Below, piece after piece: positions 44,596-54,335 of a stretch of DNA of 64,000 nucleotides. The notes under the pieces are model-generated. The model was not told the DNA's origin, made no database searches, and worked only from the letters and a program-made list of their open reading frames with translations. Positions within the stretch are counted from its first letter, which is position 1. Every line of letters begins with the position of its first letter. Source of the stretch: Robertmurraya korlensis (GTDB lineage Bacteria; Bacillota; Bacilli; Bacillales; Cytobacillaceae); the NCBI RefSeq assembly GCF_023715225.1, contig NZ_JAMBNS010000001.1, forward strand, positions 434,001 through 498,000, given 5' to 3'. The position numbers were made by a program, and so were the translations under genes.

Positions 44596-45022
44596 TCATC
44601 AGGGCTTTACTATGGTAGAGATGTTGGTCTCTTTCTCGATTTATTGTATGCTTGCTTCTTTTTTACCCTATATTTTTTCTATTATTTTAAACATGACCCA
44701 TGTTGCGAACCGCACACAACAATTAGAATTCGAGATCTTTATTAGTCAATTAAATACTGAGCTTCAAGGTTGTGATTATGTTGAGGTGAAAAACGGGAAG
44801 CTATATATGCAGAGTGTTGGGGATTTAGTCACCTATGAGAAATATGGGCCATATATCCGTCGATTGGTACAATTTCAAGGTCATGAAATCGTTTTGCAAA
44901 ATATTAGTAGTGTTGAGTTCAAACAAAATCAACATAGTATATCAATTTATGTTATTGGTAACAATCATGTTATTTATGAGGACCAGCTGTTTCCTTTTCT
45001 TCAGGTGGTGGAAGGTCCATGA
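44582..45022 (+). CDS. comGF: Minor pseudopilin ComGF
   Basis: A 146-residue pilin-like protein with leader HQG|FTMVEMLVSFSIY and a ComGF-type C-terminal domain (QLNTELQGCDYVEVKNGKLYMQ). GTG 44582 has AAAAAGGAAG at 44565-44574; ATG 44549 would give an unusually long leader. It overlaps comGE by 14 bases. Confidence 0.9.
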   Translation: MTIFNHQGFTMVEMLVSFSIYCMLASFLPYIFSIILNMTHVANRTQQLEFEIFISQLNTELQGCDYVEVKNGKLYMQSVGDLVTYEKYGPYIRRLVQFQGHEIVLQNISSVEFKQNQHSISIYVIGNNHVIYEDQLFPFLQVVEGP

Positions 45023-45390
45023 ATGAAAAGGGGTTTATGTATCCTGTTAGTTTATGTATTTTTCTACTAGTCTCTCTTTTTCTAACGATTGAGTTTAATC
45101 AATACGTATCCGAAAAAGGGATCGTAGCATCAGTCAATCAACAAGAAAGACGACAGTATTTATTCTTGCTCACATCAAAGAAGATTTCTGAGGAAATGGC
45201 TGGAGGGTTGATTCCTGGAGATGGAATGGCAACCTACTCTGACACCAAAGTGACGTACACAGTGAAACAGATTTCTACCCAATATGTAGAAGTTACTTAT
45301 ATTATGATTCAAGGTACACTTTCTGTTAAAGCGATAGCGCAGTATGAGGTAGGAAGCGGAAAATTAATAAGATGGTTGTTGCCAGTGTAG
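45019..45390 (+). CDS. comGG: ComGG competence protein
   Basis: A 123-residue protein with MNEKGFMYPVSLCIFLLVSLFL, a degenerate pilin leader (G|FMYPVS lacks the +5 Glu) followed by one membrane helix. ComGG of B. subtilis is likewise atypical yet processed. It overlaps comGF by four bases and closes the comG operon. Confidence 0.88.
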   Translation: MNEKGFMYPVSLCIFLLVSLFLTIEFNQYVSEKGIVASVNQQERRQYLFLLTSKKISEEMAGGLIPGDGMATYSDTKVTYTVKQISTQYVEVTYIMIQGTLSVKAIAQYEVGSGKLIRWLLPV

Positions 45391-45461
45391 CTTATCTCCC
45401 TATGGGTTTAGTTAACTAGTATTTGGTCATACTGTTAATGACAATAAGGGAGGCAAGTAAC

Positions 45462-45668
45462 ATGAGCGCCATTAATGATTATGTGAAATACATTACACAA
45501 ACGGTCGTGAAATATATTGATCAACCGAAGGAAGAAAGAAAAAAGCTTAGGAAGGAGAAGAAAGAAACGAGAGAAGCATTTGCTTACCGTTGGTTTGGTA
45601 TTCTTCCATATGTCATTATGATGAGCAAAGGAAAGAGAGAGAAATCACTTAAAGGGAATGACAAATGA
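45462..45668 (+). CDS. yqzE: YqzE family small protein
   Basis: A 68-residue basic protein (INDYVKYITQTVVKYIDQPKEERKKLRKEKKETREAFAYRWFG) matching YqzE, coded after comGG as in B. subtilis, where it is ComK-dependent. GGGAGG gives ATG 45462. One C-terminal hydrophobic stretch (WFGILPYVIMM). Function unknown. Confidence 0.85.
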   Translation: MSAINDYVKYITQTVVKYIDQPKEERKKLRKEKKETREAFAYRWFGILPYVIMMSKGKREKSLKGNDK

Positions 45669-45684
45669 GTCGTTCCCTTTAAAT
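45648..45684. terminator. Bidirectional terminator yqzE/yqhG
   Basis: TTAAAGGGAATGAC pairs with GTCGTTCCCTTTAA around AAATGA, overlapping both stop codons. Confidence 0.85.
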
Positions 45685-46473
45685 TGCATTTTCAGATAAG
45701 TAAAAAATACCACCGTTTATAATCGAAATTTGGACTTTTGGTTCGTATTGCTCCTTTAAGGCTCGTTTTTCATTTTCATAGCTTTCCCCTTTTTCTTCCA
45801 CATCTTCATAAAAATGCTCCAGCAACCTCAAGTCTTTTGACCAGCGTTCTCTAGCCTCATTTGCCCATGTATGATCTTCTTCAAGAACGTTTGAACGAAT
45901 CATATTCTGAATTCGTGTTACTCCACTATTCGGCATAATAAGTGGTGATAAGGTAAAGGAGTAATCAGGTATTTTGCGAGCTAATTGTAATTTTATCAGC
46001 TCCTCGTGGAAGTTCTCGATTATTTGTCCATTAATTAATTGTAGACCTATTGACCGAAAGACGTCTCTTTTGCGGTCACATTGATAAGAGATTTTTACAT
46101 TCATACCTAACCAAGGACGCAAGGGTACTTGTTGACCCATGGAAGCTTGGTGATCTTCATAAAGTCGAATATATCCAGCAAGGTTTTTAGATGAGTTGAA
46201 TATTTGATGAAGTCTTGGTGAACCGAAGTGTATAACCTCGCCTTTAATATCGTCAGGTGTCTTTTTTGGATCCGAAATAAGCGTAAGTTTCATAGGGTTT
46301 GGGACTCCACCTGTTTTTTCTAAGTAATGCCAATAAAACGGGCGATTCATTAATTCCTTATCAAGTTCAATCGTTAATTGAACAGTTAAATAAGAACCGG
46401 TATTCTCGAGTATGTCACATTGGTTAGCAGTAAAGTACTTGACCAAAAAATTATGAATTTCCTGTTGCTGCAT
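45679..46473 (-). CDS. yqhG: YqhG family protein
   Basis: A 264-residue soluble protein of the YqhG family, of unknown function, with the regions QLTIELDKELMNRPFYWHYLEKTG and IHFGSPRLHQIF. It is coded with the SNF2-type helicase yqhH, overlapping it by 23 bases, which suggests joint action on nucleic acid. AAGGTGA gives ATG 46473; the GTG at 46482 is inside the ribosome site. Confidence 0.85.
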   Translation of the reverse strand: MQQQEIHNFLVKYFTANQCDILENTGSYLTVQLTIELDKELMNRPFYWHYLEKTGGVPNPMKLTLISDPKKTPDDIKGEVIHFGSPRLHQIFNSSKNLAGYIRLYEDHQASMGQQVPLRPWLGMNVKISYQCDRKRDVFRSIGLQLINGQIIENFHEELIKLQLARKIPDYSFTLSPLIMPNSGVTRIQNMIRSNVLEEDHTWANEARERWSKDLRLLEHFYEDVEEKGESYENEKRALKEQYEPKVQISIINGGIFYLSENAI

Positions 46474-48139
46474 GATAATCACCTTCCCTTACTTCTTCAG
46501 CAAATTGAATCATGGAAGCTAGGTTGTCCATTTTTATTCGCATTTCCCCTTCTGAGGTAGAGTTTCCAAATATATCTGAAAGATGATCCTCAAAGCTACC
46601 AAACTCTAAACGAGTAAGAATATCATCAAGATCCCCAATAACTTTTTCAAATAAATTAATTTTTTCATGTAATAGCTTAAGCACATGTTCTTCAACTGTC
46701 CCTTTAGTTGCGAAGTTATAAATCATCACGTCTTTTTCTTGTCCTAGGCGATGAATTCTCCCGATACGTTGCTCAAGTCTCATAGGATTCCAAGGTAAAT
46801 CAAAATTGATGATATGATTACAGAATTGAAGATTGATTCCTTCTCCTCCTGCTTCGGTTGCAATAAGAACCTGTACATTATTTTCAAAAAGCTGTCTCAT
46901 CCAATCCTTTTTACCTCTTTTAAATCCTCCGCGGAAGGGAACGGAGCTGATTCCATTTTGCTTTAAAAACCATTGTAGATAAAGTTGAGTGGCACGATAT
47001 TCCGTAAAGATTATGACTTTATCATTTACTTTTTGAATCAGTTCAAGAGCTTTGACGGCCTTGGAATTCGTATGAACGGCGTTTACCTTCTCGATTAAAT
47101 ATGTGATTTGATCTTGGTATTCCTTTGATGGGTTTTCTTTCTTTTCAAGCATATTTTTTAATGTGAAAAAGACAGCTTCTCTGCTACTGCATGCTTCTCT
47201 TTGCAAAGTCATAACTGAAAAAGCAGATGTGGTTGTCCAATCTCCCTCTGACCGTAGTTCAGTAACAGAATCATATAAGTCCTGCTCTTCCTTAGTAAGC
47301 TCAATAGGAATGGTTTCAACTTGTCTCTTCGTCCATTCAATACCTGTGTCTGCTCGACGATTTCGGATCATGACTTTATTCACAAGCTCTTTTAAATGTT
47401 CATTATCGTTAATATCTCGAGAATCCTTCTTATATTTTTCATTAAACACCGATTCATTTCCTAAATGGCCTGGTTTTAAGAGAGAGACAAGGTTGAAAAT
47501 CTCGCCAATTCGATTTTGAATCGGGGTTGCTGTGAGAAGTAAGCAGAATTTTTTCTTTAAGCTTTGTACAAATTCATAGTTTTTTGTTTTATTGTTTTTT
47601 AATTTATGCGCTTCATCAATAATAATAAGATCATAATCTTGAGAGAGAATGATTTCTCTATGAGGAGCCCGTTTTGCTGTATCAATAGAAGATACAACCA
47701 CATCACACTGTTCCCACACATAGCTTTTACGTTGTGAAACTGCCGGAATATAAAACTTGCTTGTTAACTCATATGACCATTGGGTAACGAGGGAGGCGGG
47801 AACCAGGATGAGGACTTTTTTTACAAGACCTCTGATCATGTATTCCTTTAAAATAAGTCCTGCTTCAATCGTTTTCCCAAGACCTACTTCATCAGCCAGG
47901 ATTGCTTTTCCGTTCATGTTTTCAACTACTTGCTTGGCGACTTCTAACTGATGGGGAAGCGGTGTTAATTGAGGGAGATGTTTGGGAGCTTGTAATCCCT
48001 CAAAGTTATCAATAACTGTATGTTTCTCTACCTCTACCGCTAGCTTATATAATTCAAAGTTCCCCCAAGGACCATCATTTGAAATTTTCTCTACCAGCCC
48101 TTCCTGCCAAGTGGAATCAAACTCAATCTCTACCGTCAT
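46451..48139 (-). CDS. yqhH: SNF2-family DEAD/DEAH helicase YqhH
   Basis: A 562-residue Swi2/Snf2-type ATPase: motif I ILADEVGLGKTIEAG, motif II IIDEAH, motif III LLTATPIQN, motif V ATEAGGEGINLQFC and motif VI NPMRLEQRIGRIHRLGQ. Such bacterial RapA-like enzymes remodel RNA polymerase-nucleic acid complexes. AAAAGGGAG gives ATG 48139; the longer frame to 48232 has no site. It is divergent from the gcv operon. Confidence 0.92.
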   Translation of the reverse strand: MTVEIEFDSTWQEGLVEKISNDGPWGNFELYKLAVEVEKHTVIDNFEGLQAPKHLPQLTPLPHQLEVAKQVVENMNGKAILADEVGLGKTIEAGLILKEYMIRGLVKKVLILVPASLVTQWSYELTSKFYIPAVSQRKSYVWEQCDVVVSSIDTAKRAPHREIILSQDYDLIIIDEAHKLKNNKTKNYEFVQSLKKKFCLLLTATPIQNRIGEIFNLVSLLKPGHLGNESVFNEKYKKDSRDINDNEHLKELVNKVMIRNRRADTGIEWTKRQVETIPIELTKEEQDLYDSVTELRSEGDWTTTSAFSVMTLQREACSSREAVFFTLKNMLEKKENPSKEYQDQITYLIEKVNAVHTNSKAVKALELIQKVNDKVIIFTEYRATQLYLQWFLKQNGISSVPFRGGFKRGKKDWMRQLFENNVQVLIATEAGGEGINLQFCNHIINFDLPWNPMRLEQRIGRIHRLGQEKDVMIYNFATKGTVEEHVLKLLHEKINLFEKVIGDLDDILTRLEFGSFEDHLSDIFGNSTSEGEMRIKMDNLASMIQFAEEVREGDYHAATGNS

Positions 48140-48304
48140 AAAAACAACTCCCTTTTTGATCGATAAATATATTGCCCTATGGGTTTCGAAATGGTAGGAT
48201 GATAATATCTTAAAAGTTTTGAAATTTGTCACATTATAGTTTATTTTGACGAATACTCTATAAGTACAGTTTAGTATTATCCAAATTGGGAATTTTTATA
48301 ATGC

Positions 48305-48480
48305 GAATGAGAACAAGGGGAGAGACTACTTCAAAGTAGCGCCGAAGGAGCAAACAAAAATTTGTGAATCTCTCAGGCAAAAGAACTCTTGTTTGACGCA
48401 GCTCTGGAGAGCGCTTCATTCATTTGAAGCCACCAAAGGGGACAGCCAAACGGTAAACTTTCAGGTGCCAGGACAGAGAC
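48305..48480 (+). ncRNA. gcvT_riboswitch: Tandem glycine riboswitch upstream of gcvT
   Basis: Two glycine aptamers in series. The first (about 48309-48390) has GGGAGAGACTAC, GCGCCGAAGGAGCAA and TCTCTCAGGCAAAAG; the second (about 48388-48480) has GCTCTGGAGAGCG, CCACCAAAGGGGACAGCC and TTTCAGGTGCCAGGACAGAG. The end of the second overlaps the left arm of the terminator, the usual switch: glycine binding frees transcription into gcvT-gcvPA-gcvPB. Confidence 0.97.
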
Positions 48481-48518
48481 CTTTCTTAAGTAAAGAGGGG
48501 GGTCTCTGTCCTTTTTTT
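48471..48518 (+). terminator. Riboswitch expression-platform terminator
   Basis: GGACAGAGACC (48471-48481) pairs with GGTCTCTGTCC (48501-48511), followed by TTTTTTT. The left arm is shared with the second aptamer. Confidence 0.95.
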
Positions 48519-48543
48519 ATGATTTTATAAGGGGGAAATGAAA

Positions 48544-49650
48544 GTGTCGCAACTAAAAAGAACACCGCTTTTTGACGTGTATCAACAGTATGGTGGGAAA
48601 ACCATTGACTTTGGAGGATGGGAACTGCCAGTTCAATTTTCAAGCATTAAGGAAGAACATGAAGCTGTAAGAACAAAGGCAGGATTGTTCGACGTTTCTC
48701 ATATGGGAGAAGTTGAAGTGAAAGGGACCGACAGTTTGGCCTTCCTTCAAAAAATGATGACCAATGATGTATCAAAGCTGCAAATTGGTGGTGCACAATA
48801 TACGGCAATGTGCTACGAAAATGGTGGTACGGTCGATGATCTTCTAATCTATAAACTGAATGACGACCATTATTTGCTTGTTGTAAATGCTTCAAATATT
48901 GAAAAGGACTTTACATGGCTAAACGATCATGTGGAGGGAGATGTAAGGCTGCTGAACCTTTCCGAACACATGGGCCAGTTAGCTCTTCAAGGGCCGCTCG
49001 CCGAACAGGTTCTTCAGAAGCTAGTTGAAACCGTTGACCTTTCGACAATTGGATATTTTAAATTTCAAGAGAATGTTTCCATCGGAGGAAAACAGGTACT
49101 TGTTTCTAGAACTGGGTACACCGGAGAAGATGGCTTTGAGGTGTACTGTAATAGTGAGGATGCGACTGAGCTATGGGGAAAAATACTCGAGGCAGGTAAA
49201 GAAGAGGGCGTTCTTCCTTGTGGCTTAGGCGCTCGTGATACCCTGCGCTTCGAGGCTAATTTAGCTCTTTATGGCCAAGAACTTTCTTCCTCGATTTCTC
49301 CGCTAGAAGCTGGTATTGGTTTCGCTGTGAAAGTAAATAAGGAAGAAGATTTTATTGGGAAGCAAGCGTTAAAGCAGCAAAAGGAAGCTGGAGTTCCTCG
49401 GAAATTAGTAGGAATTGAAATGATTGACCGAGGCATCCCAAGACATGGATATCCGGTGTATGTGGGTGAACAACTAGTAGGAGAAGTAACAACTGGAACA
49501 CAATCACCAACATTGAAAAGAAACATTGGCTTAGCATTAGTGGATTCAGCAGTCATATCTAGTGAGTCGGAGCTAACCATTGAGATTCGTGGGAAACGCT
49601 TGAAGGTGAAAGTGGTACCAACACCATTTTATAAAAGGGAAAAGAAATAA
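48544..49650 (+). CDS. gcvT: Glycine cleavage system T protein (aminomethyltransferase)
   Basis: A 368-residue T protein transferring the C1 unit from lipoyl-bound aminomethyl to tetrahydrofolate, releasing ammonia. [23 protein letters not shown] and [14 protein letters not shown] are signatures. GTG 48544 fits the AAGGGGG spacing; ATG 48538 six bases earlier is the alternative. Under control of the glycine riboswitch with gcvPA and gcvPB. Confidence 0.95.
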   Translation: MSQLKRTPLFDVYQQYGGKTIDFGGWELPVQFSSIKEEHEAVRTKAGLFDVSHMGEVEVKGTDSLAFLQKMMTNDVSKLQIGGAQYTAMCYENGGTVDDLLIYKLNDDHYLLVVNASNIEKDFTWLNDHVEGDVRLLNLSEHMGQLALQGPLAEQVLQKLVETVDLSTIGYFKFQENVSIGGKQVLVSRTGYTGEDGFEVYCNSEDATELWGKILEAGKEEGVLPCGLGARDTLRFEANLALYGQELSSSISPLEAGIGFAVKVNKEEDFIGKQALKQQKEAGVPRKLVGIEMIDRGIPRHGYPVYVGEQLVGEVTTGTQSPTLKRNIGLALVDSAVISSESELTIEIRGKRLKVKVVPTPFYKREKK

Positions 49651-49666
49651 GGGAGGCACAACAGTC

Positions 49667-51013
49667 ATGAAGCATCGCTACTTACCAATGACAGAAACCG
49701 ATAAAAAAGCCATGCTAGAAGAAATCGGAATTTCCGATGTACAGGAGCTTTTTAACGATATTCCAGAAAGTGTTCAGTTTAAGGGAGAATATAATATAAA
49801 AAAAGCTAAATCGGAGACAGCCTTATTAAAAGAATTAACTACTTTGGCTGCTAAAAATGCCGACTTACGCTCACATACTTCCTTTTTAGGAGCGGGTGTG
49901 TATGATCATTACATGCCGGTCATTGTGGATCATGTTCTTTCCCGTTCAGAATTTTACACAGCATATACACCATATCAACCAGAAATTTCACAAGGTGAGT
50001 TACAGGCGATCTTTGAATTTCAAACAATGATTTGTGAATTAACAGGTATGGACGTAGCAAACTCTTCGATGTACGACGGGGGGACCGCTTTGGCAGAAGC
50101 AGCGATGCTAAGTTCTGGTCATACGAAGCGTAAAAAGGTGCTTCTCTCTAGTACGGTACATCCAGAAACAAAGGATGTAGTAAAGACGTATGCCAAAGGA
50201 CAATACGTAGAGGTTGTAGAGATTCCATACAAAGATGGTGTCACTGATTTAGATGCTTTAAAGAACGAAATAGGTGATGATATTGCAGCCGTTATCGTTC
50301 AGTATCCAAACTTCTTTGGAAGAATCGAACCGATGAAGGAGCTTGAAGAAATCATTCACGCGAACAAAGCAATGTTTGTAGTATCGAGCAATCCTTTGTC
50401 CCTTGGTGCATTGACACCTCCGGGAGCGTTTGGTGCTGATATTGTAGCGGGAGATGCACAGCCGTTTGGAATTCCAACTTCATTCGGTGGACCACATTGC
50501 GGTTATTTTGCGGTTACGAATAAATTGGTTCGTAAAATTCCTGGTCGCCTCGTTGGTCAAACAAAGGATGATCAAGGAAGAAGAGGGTTTGTATTAACGC
50601 TTCAAGCAAGAGAACAACATATCCGACGTGACAAGGCAACATCTAATATTTGTTCAAACCAAGCGTTGAATGCTTTAGCTGCCTCTGTCGCTATGACTGC
50701 CTTAGGAAAAAAAGGAGTCAAGGAAATGGCTGTTAGTAACATCCAAAGAGCTCACTATGCAAAGAAAGCATTCGAAAATAAAGGATTCACAATTGCCTTT
50801 AATGGACCGAGTTTTAACGAATTTGTTGTTGTATTAAATAAGCCTGTGAAAGAAGTAAACCAACAGCTTTTACAGGAAGGAATTATTGGAGGTTACGATC
50901 TCGGTCGTGATTATCCAGAATTGAAGAATCACATGCTTGTAGCAGTAACCGAACTACGTACAAAAGAAGAAATAGATCTATTTGTTGATAGAATGGGGGA
51001 TTATCATGCATAA
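49667..51013 (+). CDS. gcvPA: Glycine dehydrogenase (decarboxylating) subunit 1
   Basis: A 448-residue N-terminal half of the split P protein, which decarboxylates glycine using PLP and loads the aminomethyl group onto lipoyl H protein. [30 protein letters not shown] and [16 protein letters not shown] are typical. AAGGGAGGC precedes the ATG; it overlaps gcvPB by eight bases. Confidence 0.95.
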   Translation: MKHRYLPMTETDKKAMLEEIGISDVQELFNDIPESVQFKGEYNIKKAKSETALLKELTTLAAKNADLRSHTSFLGAGVYDHYMPVIVDHVLSRSEFYTAYTPYQPEISQGELQAIFEFQTMICELTGMDVANSSMYDGGTALAEAAMLSSGHTKRKKVLLSSTVHPETKDVVKTYAKGQYVEVVEIPYKDGVTDLDALKNEIGDDIAAVIVQYPNFFGRIEPMKELEEIIHANKAMFVVSSNPLSLGALTPPGAFGADIVAGDAQPFGIPTSFGGPHCGYFAVTNKLVRKIPGRLVGQTKDDQGRRGFVLTLQAREQHIRRDKATSNICSNQALNALAASVAMTALGKKGVKEMAVSNIQRAHYAKKAFENKGFTIAFNGPSFNEFVVVLNKPVKEVNQQLLQEGIIGGYDLGRDYPELKNHMLVAVTELRTKEEIDLFVDRMGDYHA

Positions 51014-52463
51014 GGAAGACCAAGCGCTCATTTTTGAATTAAGTACCTCTGGACGAGTAGGGTATAGTCTCCCGGAGATGGATATCCCTGAGGTAAACTT
51101 AGATGATTTAATTCCAGCAGATTATTTGCGAGCTGTTGAACCAAATCTACCCGAGGTTTCTGAGCTTGATATCATGCGTCATTACACAGCTCTTTCAAAA
51201 AGAAATCATGGCGTGGATTCCGGTTTTTACCCTCTTGGATCTTGTACGATGAAATACAACCCTAAGATCAACGAAAACGTTGCTCGTATCCCTGGTTTTG
51301 CTCATTTACATCCTCTTCAAGATGAAAGCTCTGTTCAAGGTGCATTGGAGCTTATGTATGATCTTCAAGAGCATCTGATTGAGATTACGGGTATGGATGA
51401 AGTAACATTACAGCCTGCAGCGGGAGCACATGGTGAGTGGACGGGACTTATGCTTATTCGTGCCTTCCATGAAGCAAATGGCGACACAAAAAGAACAAAG
51501 GTAATTGTACCTGACTCCGCTCACGGAACAAATCCAGCTTCAGCAACGGTAGCAGGGTTTGAAACAATCACTGTTAAATCCGATGAAAATGGATTAGTCG
51601 ATTTAAATGACTTAAGAAGTGTTGTTGGAGAAGACACGGCTGCCTTAATGCTAACCAATCCAAATACTCTTGGTTTATTCGAAGAAAATATTCTAGAAAT
51701 GGCGCAAATCGTTCATGACGCTGGTGGTAAGCTTTATTACGATGGAGCAAACCTAAATGCTGTTCTTTCCAAAGCTAGACCAGGAGATATGGGCTTTGAT
51801 GTTGTCCATTTAAACCTTCATAAAACGTTCACTGGTCCGCATGGTGGCGGAGGCCCTGGATCTGGTCCTGTTGGGGTGAAGAAAGATTTAATTCCATACT
51901 TACCAAAGCCAATCGTTACGAAGAAGGACGGAATATTTGTATTGGATTACGATCGTCCACAGTCCATTGGACGTGTAAAACCGTACTACGGTAATTTTGG
52001 GATAAACGTAAGAGCGTATACGTATATTCGTACAATGGGTCCTGATGGATTAAAAGCAGTGACAGAATACGCGGTTTTAAATGCGAATTATATGATGAGA
52101 CGTCTTGAGCCATATTTTGATTTACCGTTTGACAGACATTGTAAACATGAGTTCGTGCTGAGTGGAAAGAGACAAAAGAAGCTTGGTGTTCGTACACTAG
52201 ATATTGCAAAGCGCCTGTTGGATTTCGGTTATCACCCACCAACTATCTACTTCCCTCTAAATGTAGAGGAATGCATCATGATTGAGCCAACAGAGACAGA
52301 GTCGAAGGAAACTCTAGATGCATTTATCGAGGCAATGATTCAAATTGCAAAGGAAGCAGAAGAGAATCCTGAAATCGTTCAAGAAGCCCCTCACACAACG
52401 GTTATTGGAAGATTGGATGAAACAACAGCAGCAAGAAAGCCGATTTTAAGGTATCAAGCATAA
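51006..52463 (+). CDS. gcvPB: Glycine dehydrogenase (decarboxylating) subunit 2
   Basis: A 485-residue C-terminal half of split P protein carrying the PLP lysine in [30 protein letters not shown] and [16 protein letters not shown] are family motifs. GGGGGA gives ATG 51006; the longer frame lies in gcvPA. The H protein gene is not in the window. Confidence 0.95.
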   Translation: MHKEDQALIFELSTSGRVGYSLPEMDIPEVNLDDLIPADYLRAVEPNLPEVSELDIMRHYTALSKRNHGVDSGFYPLGSCTMKYNPKINENVARIPGFAHLHPLQDESSVQGALELMYDLQEHLIEITGMDEVTLQPAAGAHGEWTGLMLIRAFHEANGDTKRTKVIVPDSAHGTNPASATVAGFETITVKSDENGLVDLNDLRSVVGEDTAALMLTNPNTLGLFEENILEMAQIVHDAGGKLYYDGANLNAVLSKARPGDMGFDVVHLNLHKTFTGPHGGGGPGSGPVGVKKDLIPYLPKPIVTKKDGIFVLDYDRPQSIGRVKPYYGNFGINVRAYTYIRTMGPDGLKAVTEYAVLNANYMMRRLEPYFDLPFDRHCKHEFVLSGKRQKKLGVRTLDIAKRLLDFGYHPPTIYFPLNVEECIMIEPTETESKETLDAFIEAMIQIAKEAEENPEIVQEAPHTTVIGRLDETTAARKPILRYQA

Positions 52464-52472
52464 AGATGTAAA

Positions 52473-52510
52473 AGAAACAAGCACGGCAGATGTCGTGCTT
52501 GTTTCTTTAG
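52473..52510 (+). terminator. gcv operon terminator
   Basis: AAACAAGCACG pairs with CGTGCTTGTTT around GCAGATGT, then TCTTT. Confidence 0.9.
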
Positions 52511-52515
52511 GAAAA

Positions 52516-52556
52516 ACAAAAAGGATTCCGCTCTAAAGAGCTAGGAATCCTTTCTT
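52516..52556 (-). terminator. yqhL terminator
   Basis: AAAGGATTCC and GGAATCCTTT form a ten-base stem around GCTCTAAAGAGCTA (itself self-complementary); on the minus strand it ends in a T-run. Confidence 0.85.
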
Positions 52557-52557
52557 C

Positions 52558-52938
52558 TTACTTCACTTTAATTTTACCAGACCACTTTTTGAATCCGCCT
52601 TCAAGGTGAGAAAGATCTTTGTAACCTTTACGGTAAAGTGTTTGTGCAGCACGGCCACTTCTCATCCCACTTTGGCAATATAGATAAACCGGTTTGTCAG
52701 GACGTATTTCTTTCATGCGCATTTTAAATTGCGATAAAGGAATGTTTCTAGCTCCTAAAATATGTCCTGCTTCATACTCGTTCGGTTCACGCACATCAAT
52801 TAGTTGAGCTTTTCGATAGCCTTCACGGAATTGTTGTTCATTCAGTGTTTTTACAATTTTTCGTTGGTAGAGCCAAGTAATCACAGAGTAAGCGATAATG
52901 GCAACTACTAGTATAAGGATAAAATAAAGAGTATCCAT
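52558..52938 (-). CDS. yqhL: Membrane-anchored rhodanese YqhL
   Basis: A 126-residue protein with an N-terminal membrane helix (about 3-22) and a rhodanese domain: LIDVREPNEYEAGHI and the active-site loop YCQSGMRSG with the catalytic cysteine. It may carry persulfide sulfur at the inner face of the membrane. Synteny between gcvPB and lipM fits YqhL. AAAGGAG lies 12 bases before ATG 52938, slightly far. Confidence 0.88.
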   Translation of the reverse strand: MDTLYFILILVVAIIAYSVITWLYQRKIVKTLNEQQFREGYRKAQLIDVREPNEYEAGHILGARNIPLSQFKMRMKEIRPDKPVYLYCQSGMRSGRAAQTLYRKGYKDLSHLEGGFKKWSGKIKVK

Positions 52939-53111
52939 AAAGTTACATGTCTCCTTTCGAACAAGCATCACGCCAAGTTATATTATATCGGTGTTGTGAC
53001 TTGGGGTAAAGAGGAACAACTTAATTTTTGAGTACATGTTACTTTCTTTCAATCGTTTCATTTGTTAAGCTAATAGAGCTAGATTTCAACATTAGAAAAA
53101 GAGGTTTCATT

Positions 53112-53948
53112 ATGAACAAAGAAATATGGGGTTTCATTGATTCAGGAGAAGGATCTCCTTCTTTTAATATGGCATTGGATGAAGCATTACTTGATTGGCA
53201 TAGTAAGGGAGAGATTCCTCCAATAATCCGTTTTTATGGCTGGAATCCTGCTACTCTTTCTATTGGATATTTCCAAAAGGTTGATAAGGAAATTGATCTT
53301 GATAAGGTGAAAGAACATCACCTCGGTTTCGTACGTAGACCAACCGGCGGGAGAGGGGTACTTCACGACCAAGAGTTAACCTATAGTGTGATCGTGACAG
53401 AAGAACATCCTGATATGCCAAAAACGGTAACAGAAGCATATCGTGTCATTTCTGAAGGAATATTAAAAGGTTTTCAGCTACTCGGGTTAGATGCTTACTT
53501 TGCGGTTCCTAAAACAGCAGAGGAAAGAGACTCTCTTAAAAACCCTCGTTCAGCTGTTTGCTTTGATGCTCCTAGCTGGTATGAGCTCGTTGTAGAGGGA
53601 AGAAAAGTAGCAGGAAGTGCGCAAACAAGACAAAAAGGTGTTATTTTGCAACATGGTTCGATCCTACTAGATATAGATGAGGATAAGCTGTTTAGTCTTT
53701 TTAAATACCCGAACGAAAGAGTAAAAGAAAGAATGCAAAAAGCCTTTAAAAACAAGGCTGTGGCCATTAATGAGATTAGTTCAAGAAAAATAGAGGTAGA
53801 AGAAGCCAAACATGCCTTTAAAGATGGGTTCGAACAAGGGCTAAATATAGAATTGCAACCATTTAAACTTTCAGAAGAGCAGTTAGAATATGTTCATAAA
53901 CTTGCGCGCGAACGTTATGAAAGTGACGATTGGAATTTCAAAAGATAA
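53112..53948 (+). CDS. lipM: Octanoyl-[GcvH] : protein octanoyltransferase LipM
   Basis: A 278-residue biotin/lipoate ligase-fold enzyme. C150 in [12 protein letters not shown] matches the catalytic Cys150 of B. subtilis LipM, and [18 protein letters not shown] is the family core. LipM moves octanoyl from acyl carrier protein to GcvH, the first step of lipoate synthesis, linking it to the gcv operon just upstream. AGAGGT gives ATG 53112. Confidence 0.94.
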   Translation: MNKEIWGFIDSGEGSPSFNMALDEALLDWHSKGEIPPIIRFYGWNPATLSIGYFQKVDKEIDLDKVKEHHLGFVRRPTGGRGVLHDQELTYSVIVTEEHPDMPKTVTEAYRVISEGILKGFQLLGLDAYFAVPKTAEERDSLKNPRSAVCFDAPSWYELVVEGRKVAGSAQTRQKGVILQHGSILLDIDEDKLFSLFKYPNERVKERMQKAFKNKAVAINEISSRKIEVEEAKHAFKDGFEQGLNIELQPFKLSEEQLEYVHKLARERYESDDWNFKR

Positions 53949-54335
53949 GCGTCGAAATATGTCGCTTTTCTTTTTTTTGTAAAGTTATAGGAAAAAAGCT
54001 ATAGTACGTAGGTTTTGTCTTGTTATCAGAAAAAGCAAGGAGCGAAATTTGTTAAAATTTATCGCTTTCGCTCGAAAATCTACAAAAATCATCTCTTTTC
54101 GCTAGATTCTTAATTTTTTTGAGTTTGACAAATTTGCTGGCGTTTGACCTAAACACAATATATAGTAGGTGTTTTTTGAAAATATATACTATATGTAGAC
54201 AATATAGTTGATTTCACCATTGGACTGTGGTAATTTAAGAATATTCCTAGCTGCGCTAGATTCTGGATTTCTATTAGTAGTTTTTTACAGAGTAGATTAA
54301 AAGAAGCATTTGTATATTTTAAAGGAGTTGTGTGT
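53949..54335. other. 387-base intergenic region upstream of nrdJ
   Basis: Contents: a weak hairpin plus T-run after lipM (53948-53979), a 63-base patch with repeated TCGCT/AGCGA units (54041-54103), a TTGACC element at 54144, and paired NrdR-box-like palindromes (54153-54201). I find no cobalamin riboswitch core and no small gene. Confidence 0.6.
54153..54201 (+). promoter_or_regulatory. Paired NrdR-box-like operators upstream of nrdJ
   Basis: ACACAATATATAGTAG (54153-54168) matches the NrdR consensus ACACWATATHTWGTGT at 14 of 16 positions; ATACTATATGTAGACA (54186-54201) is a weaker copy. Their start-to-start distance is 33 bases, about three helical turns, as is usual for tandem NrdR boxes. 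Confidence 0.65.

Noticed and set aside
47163-47519. 118-codon plus-strand open frame inside yqhH
   Set aside because: No ribosome site, unnatural composition, and fully opposite a conserved helicase domain; a shadow.
53949-54335. Cobalamin riboswitch upstream of nrdJ
   Set aside because: No B12-box-like conserved core was found; the region is better explained by NrdR boxes and short repeats.
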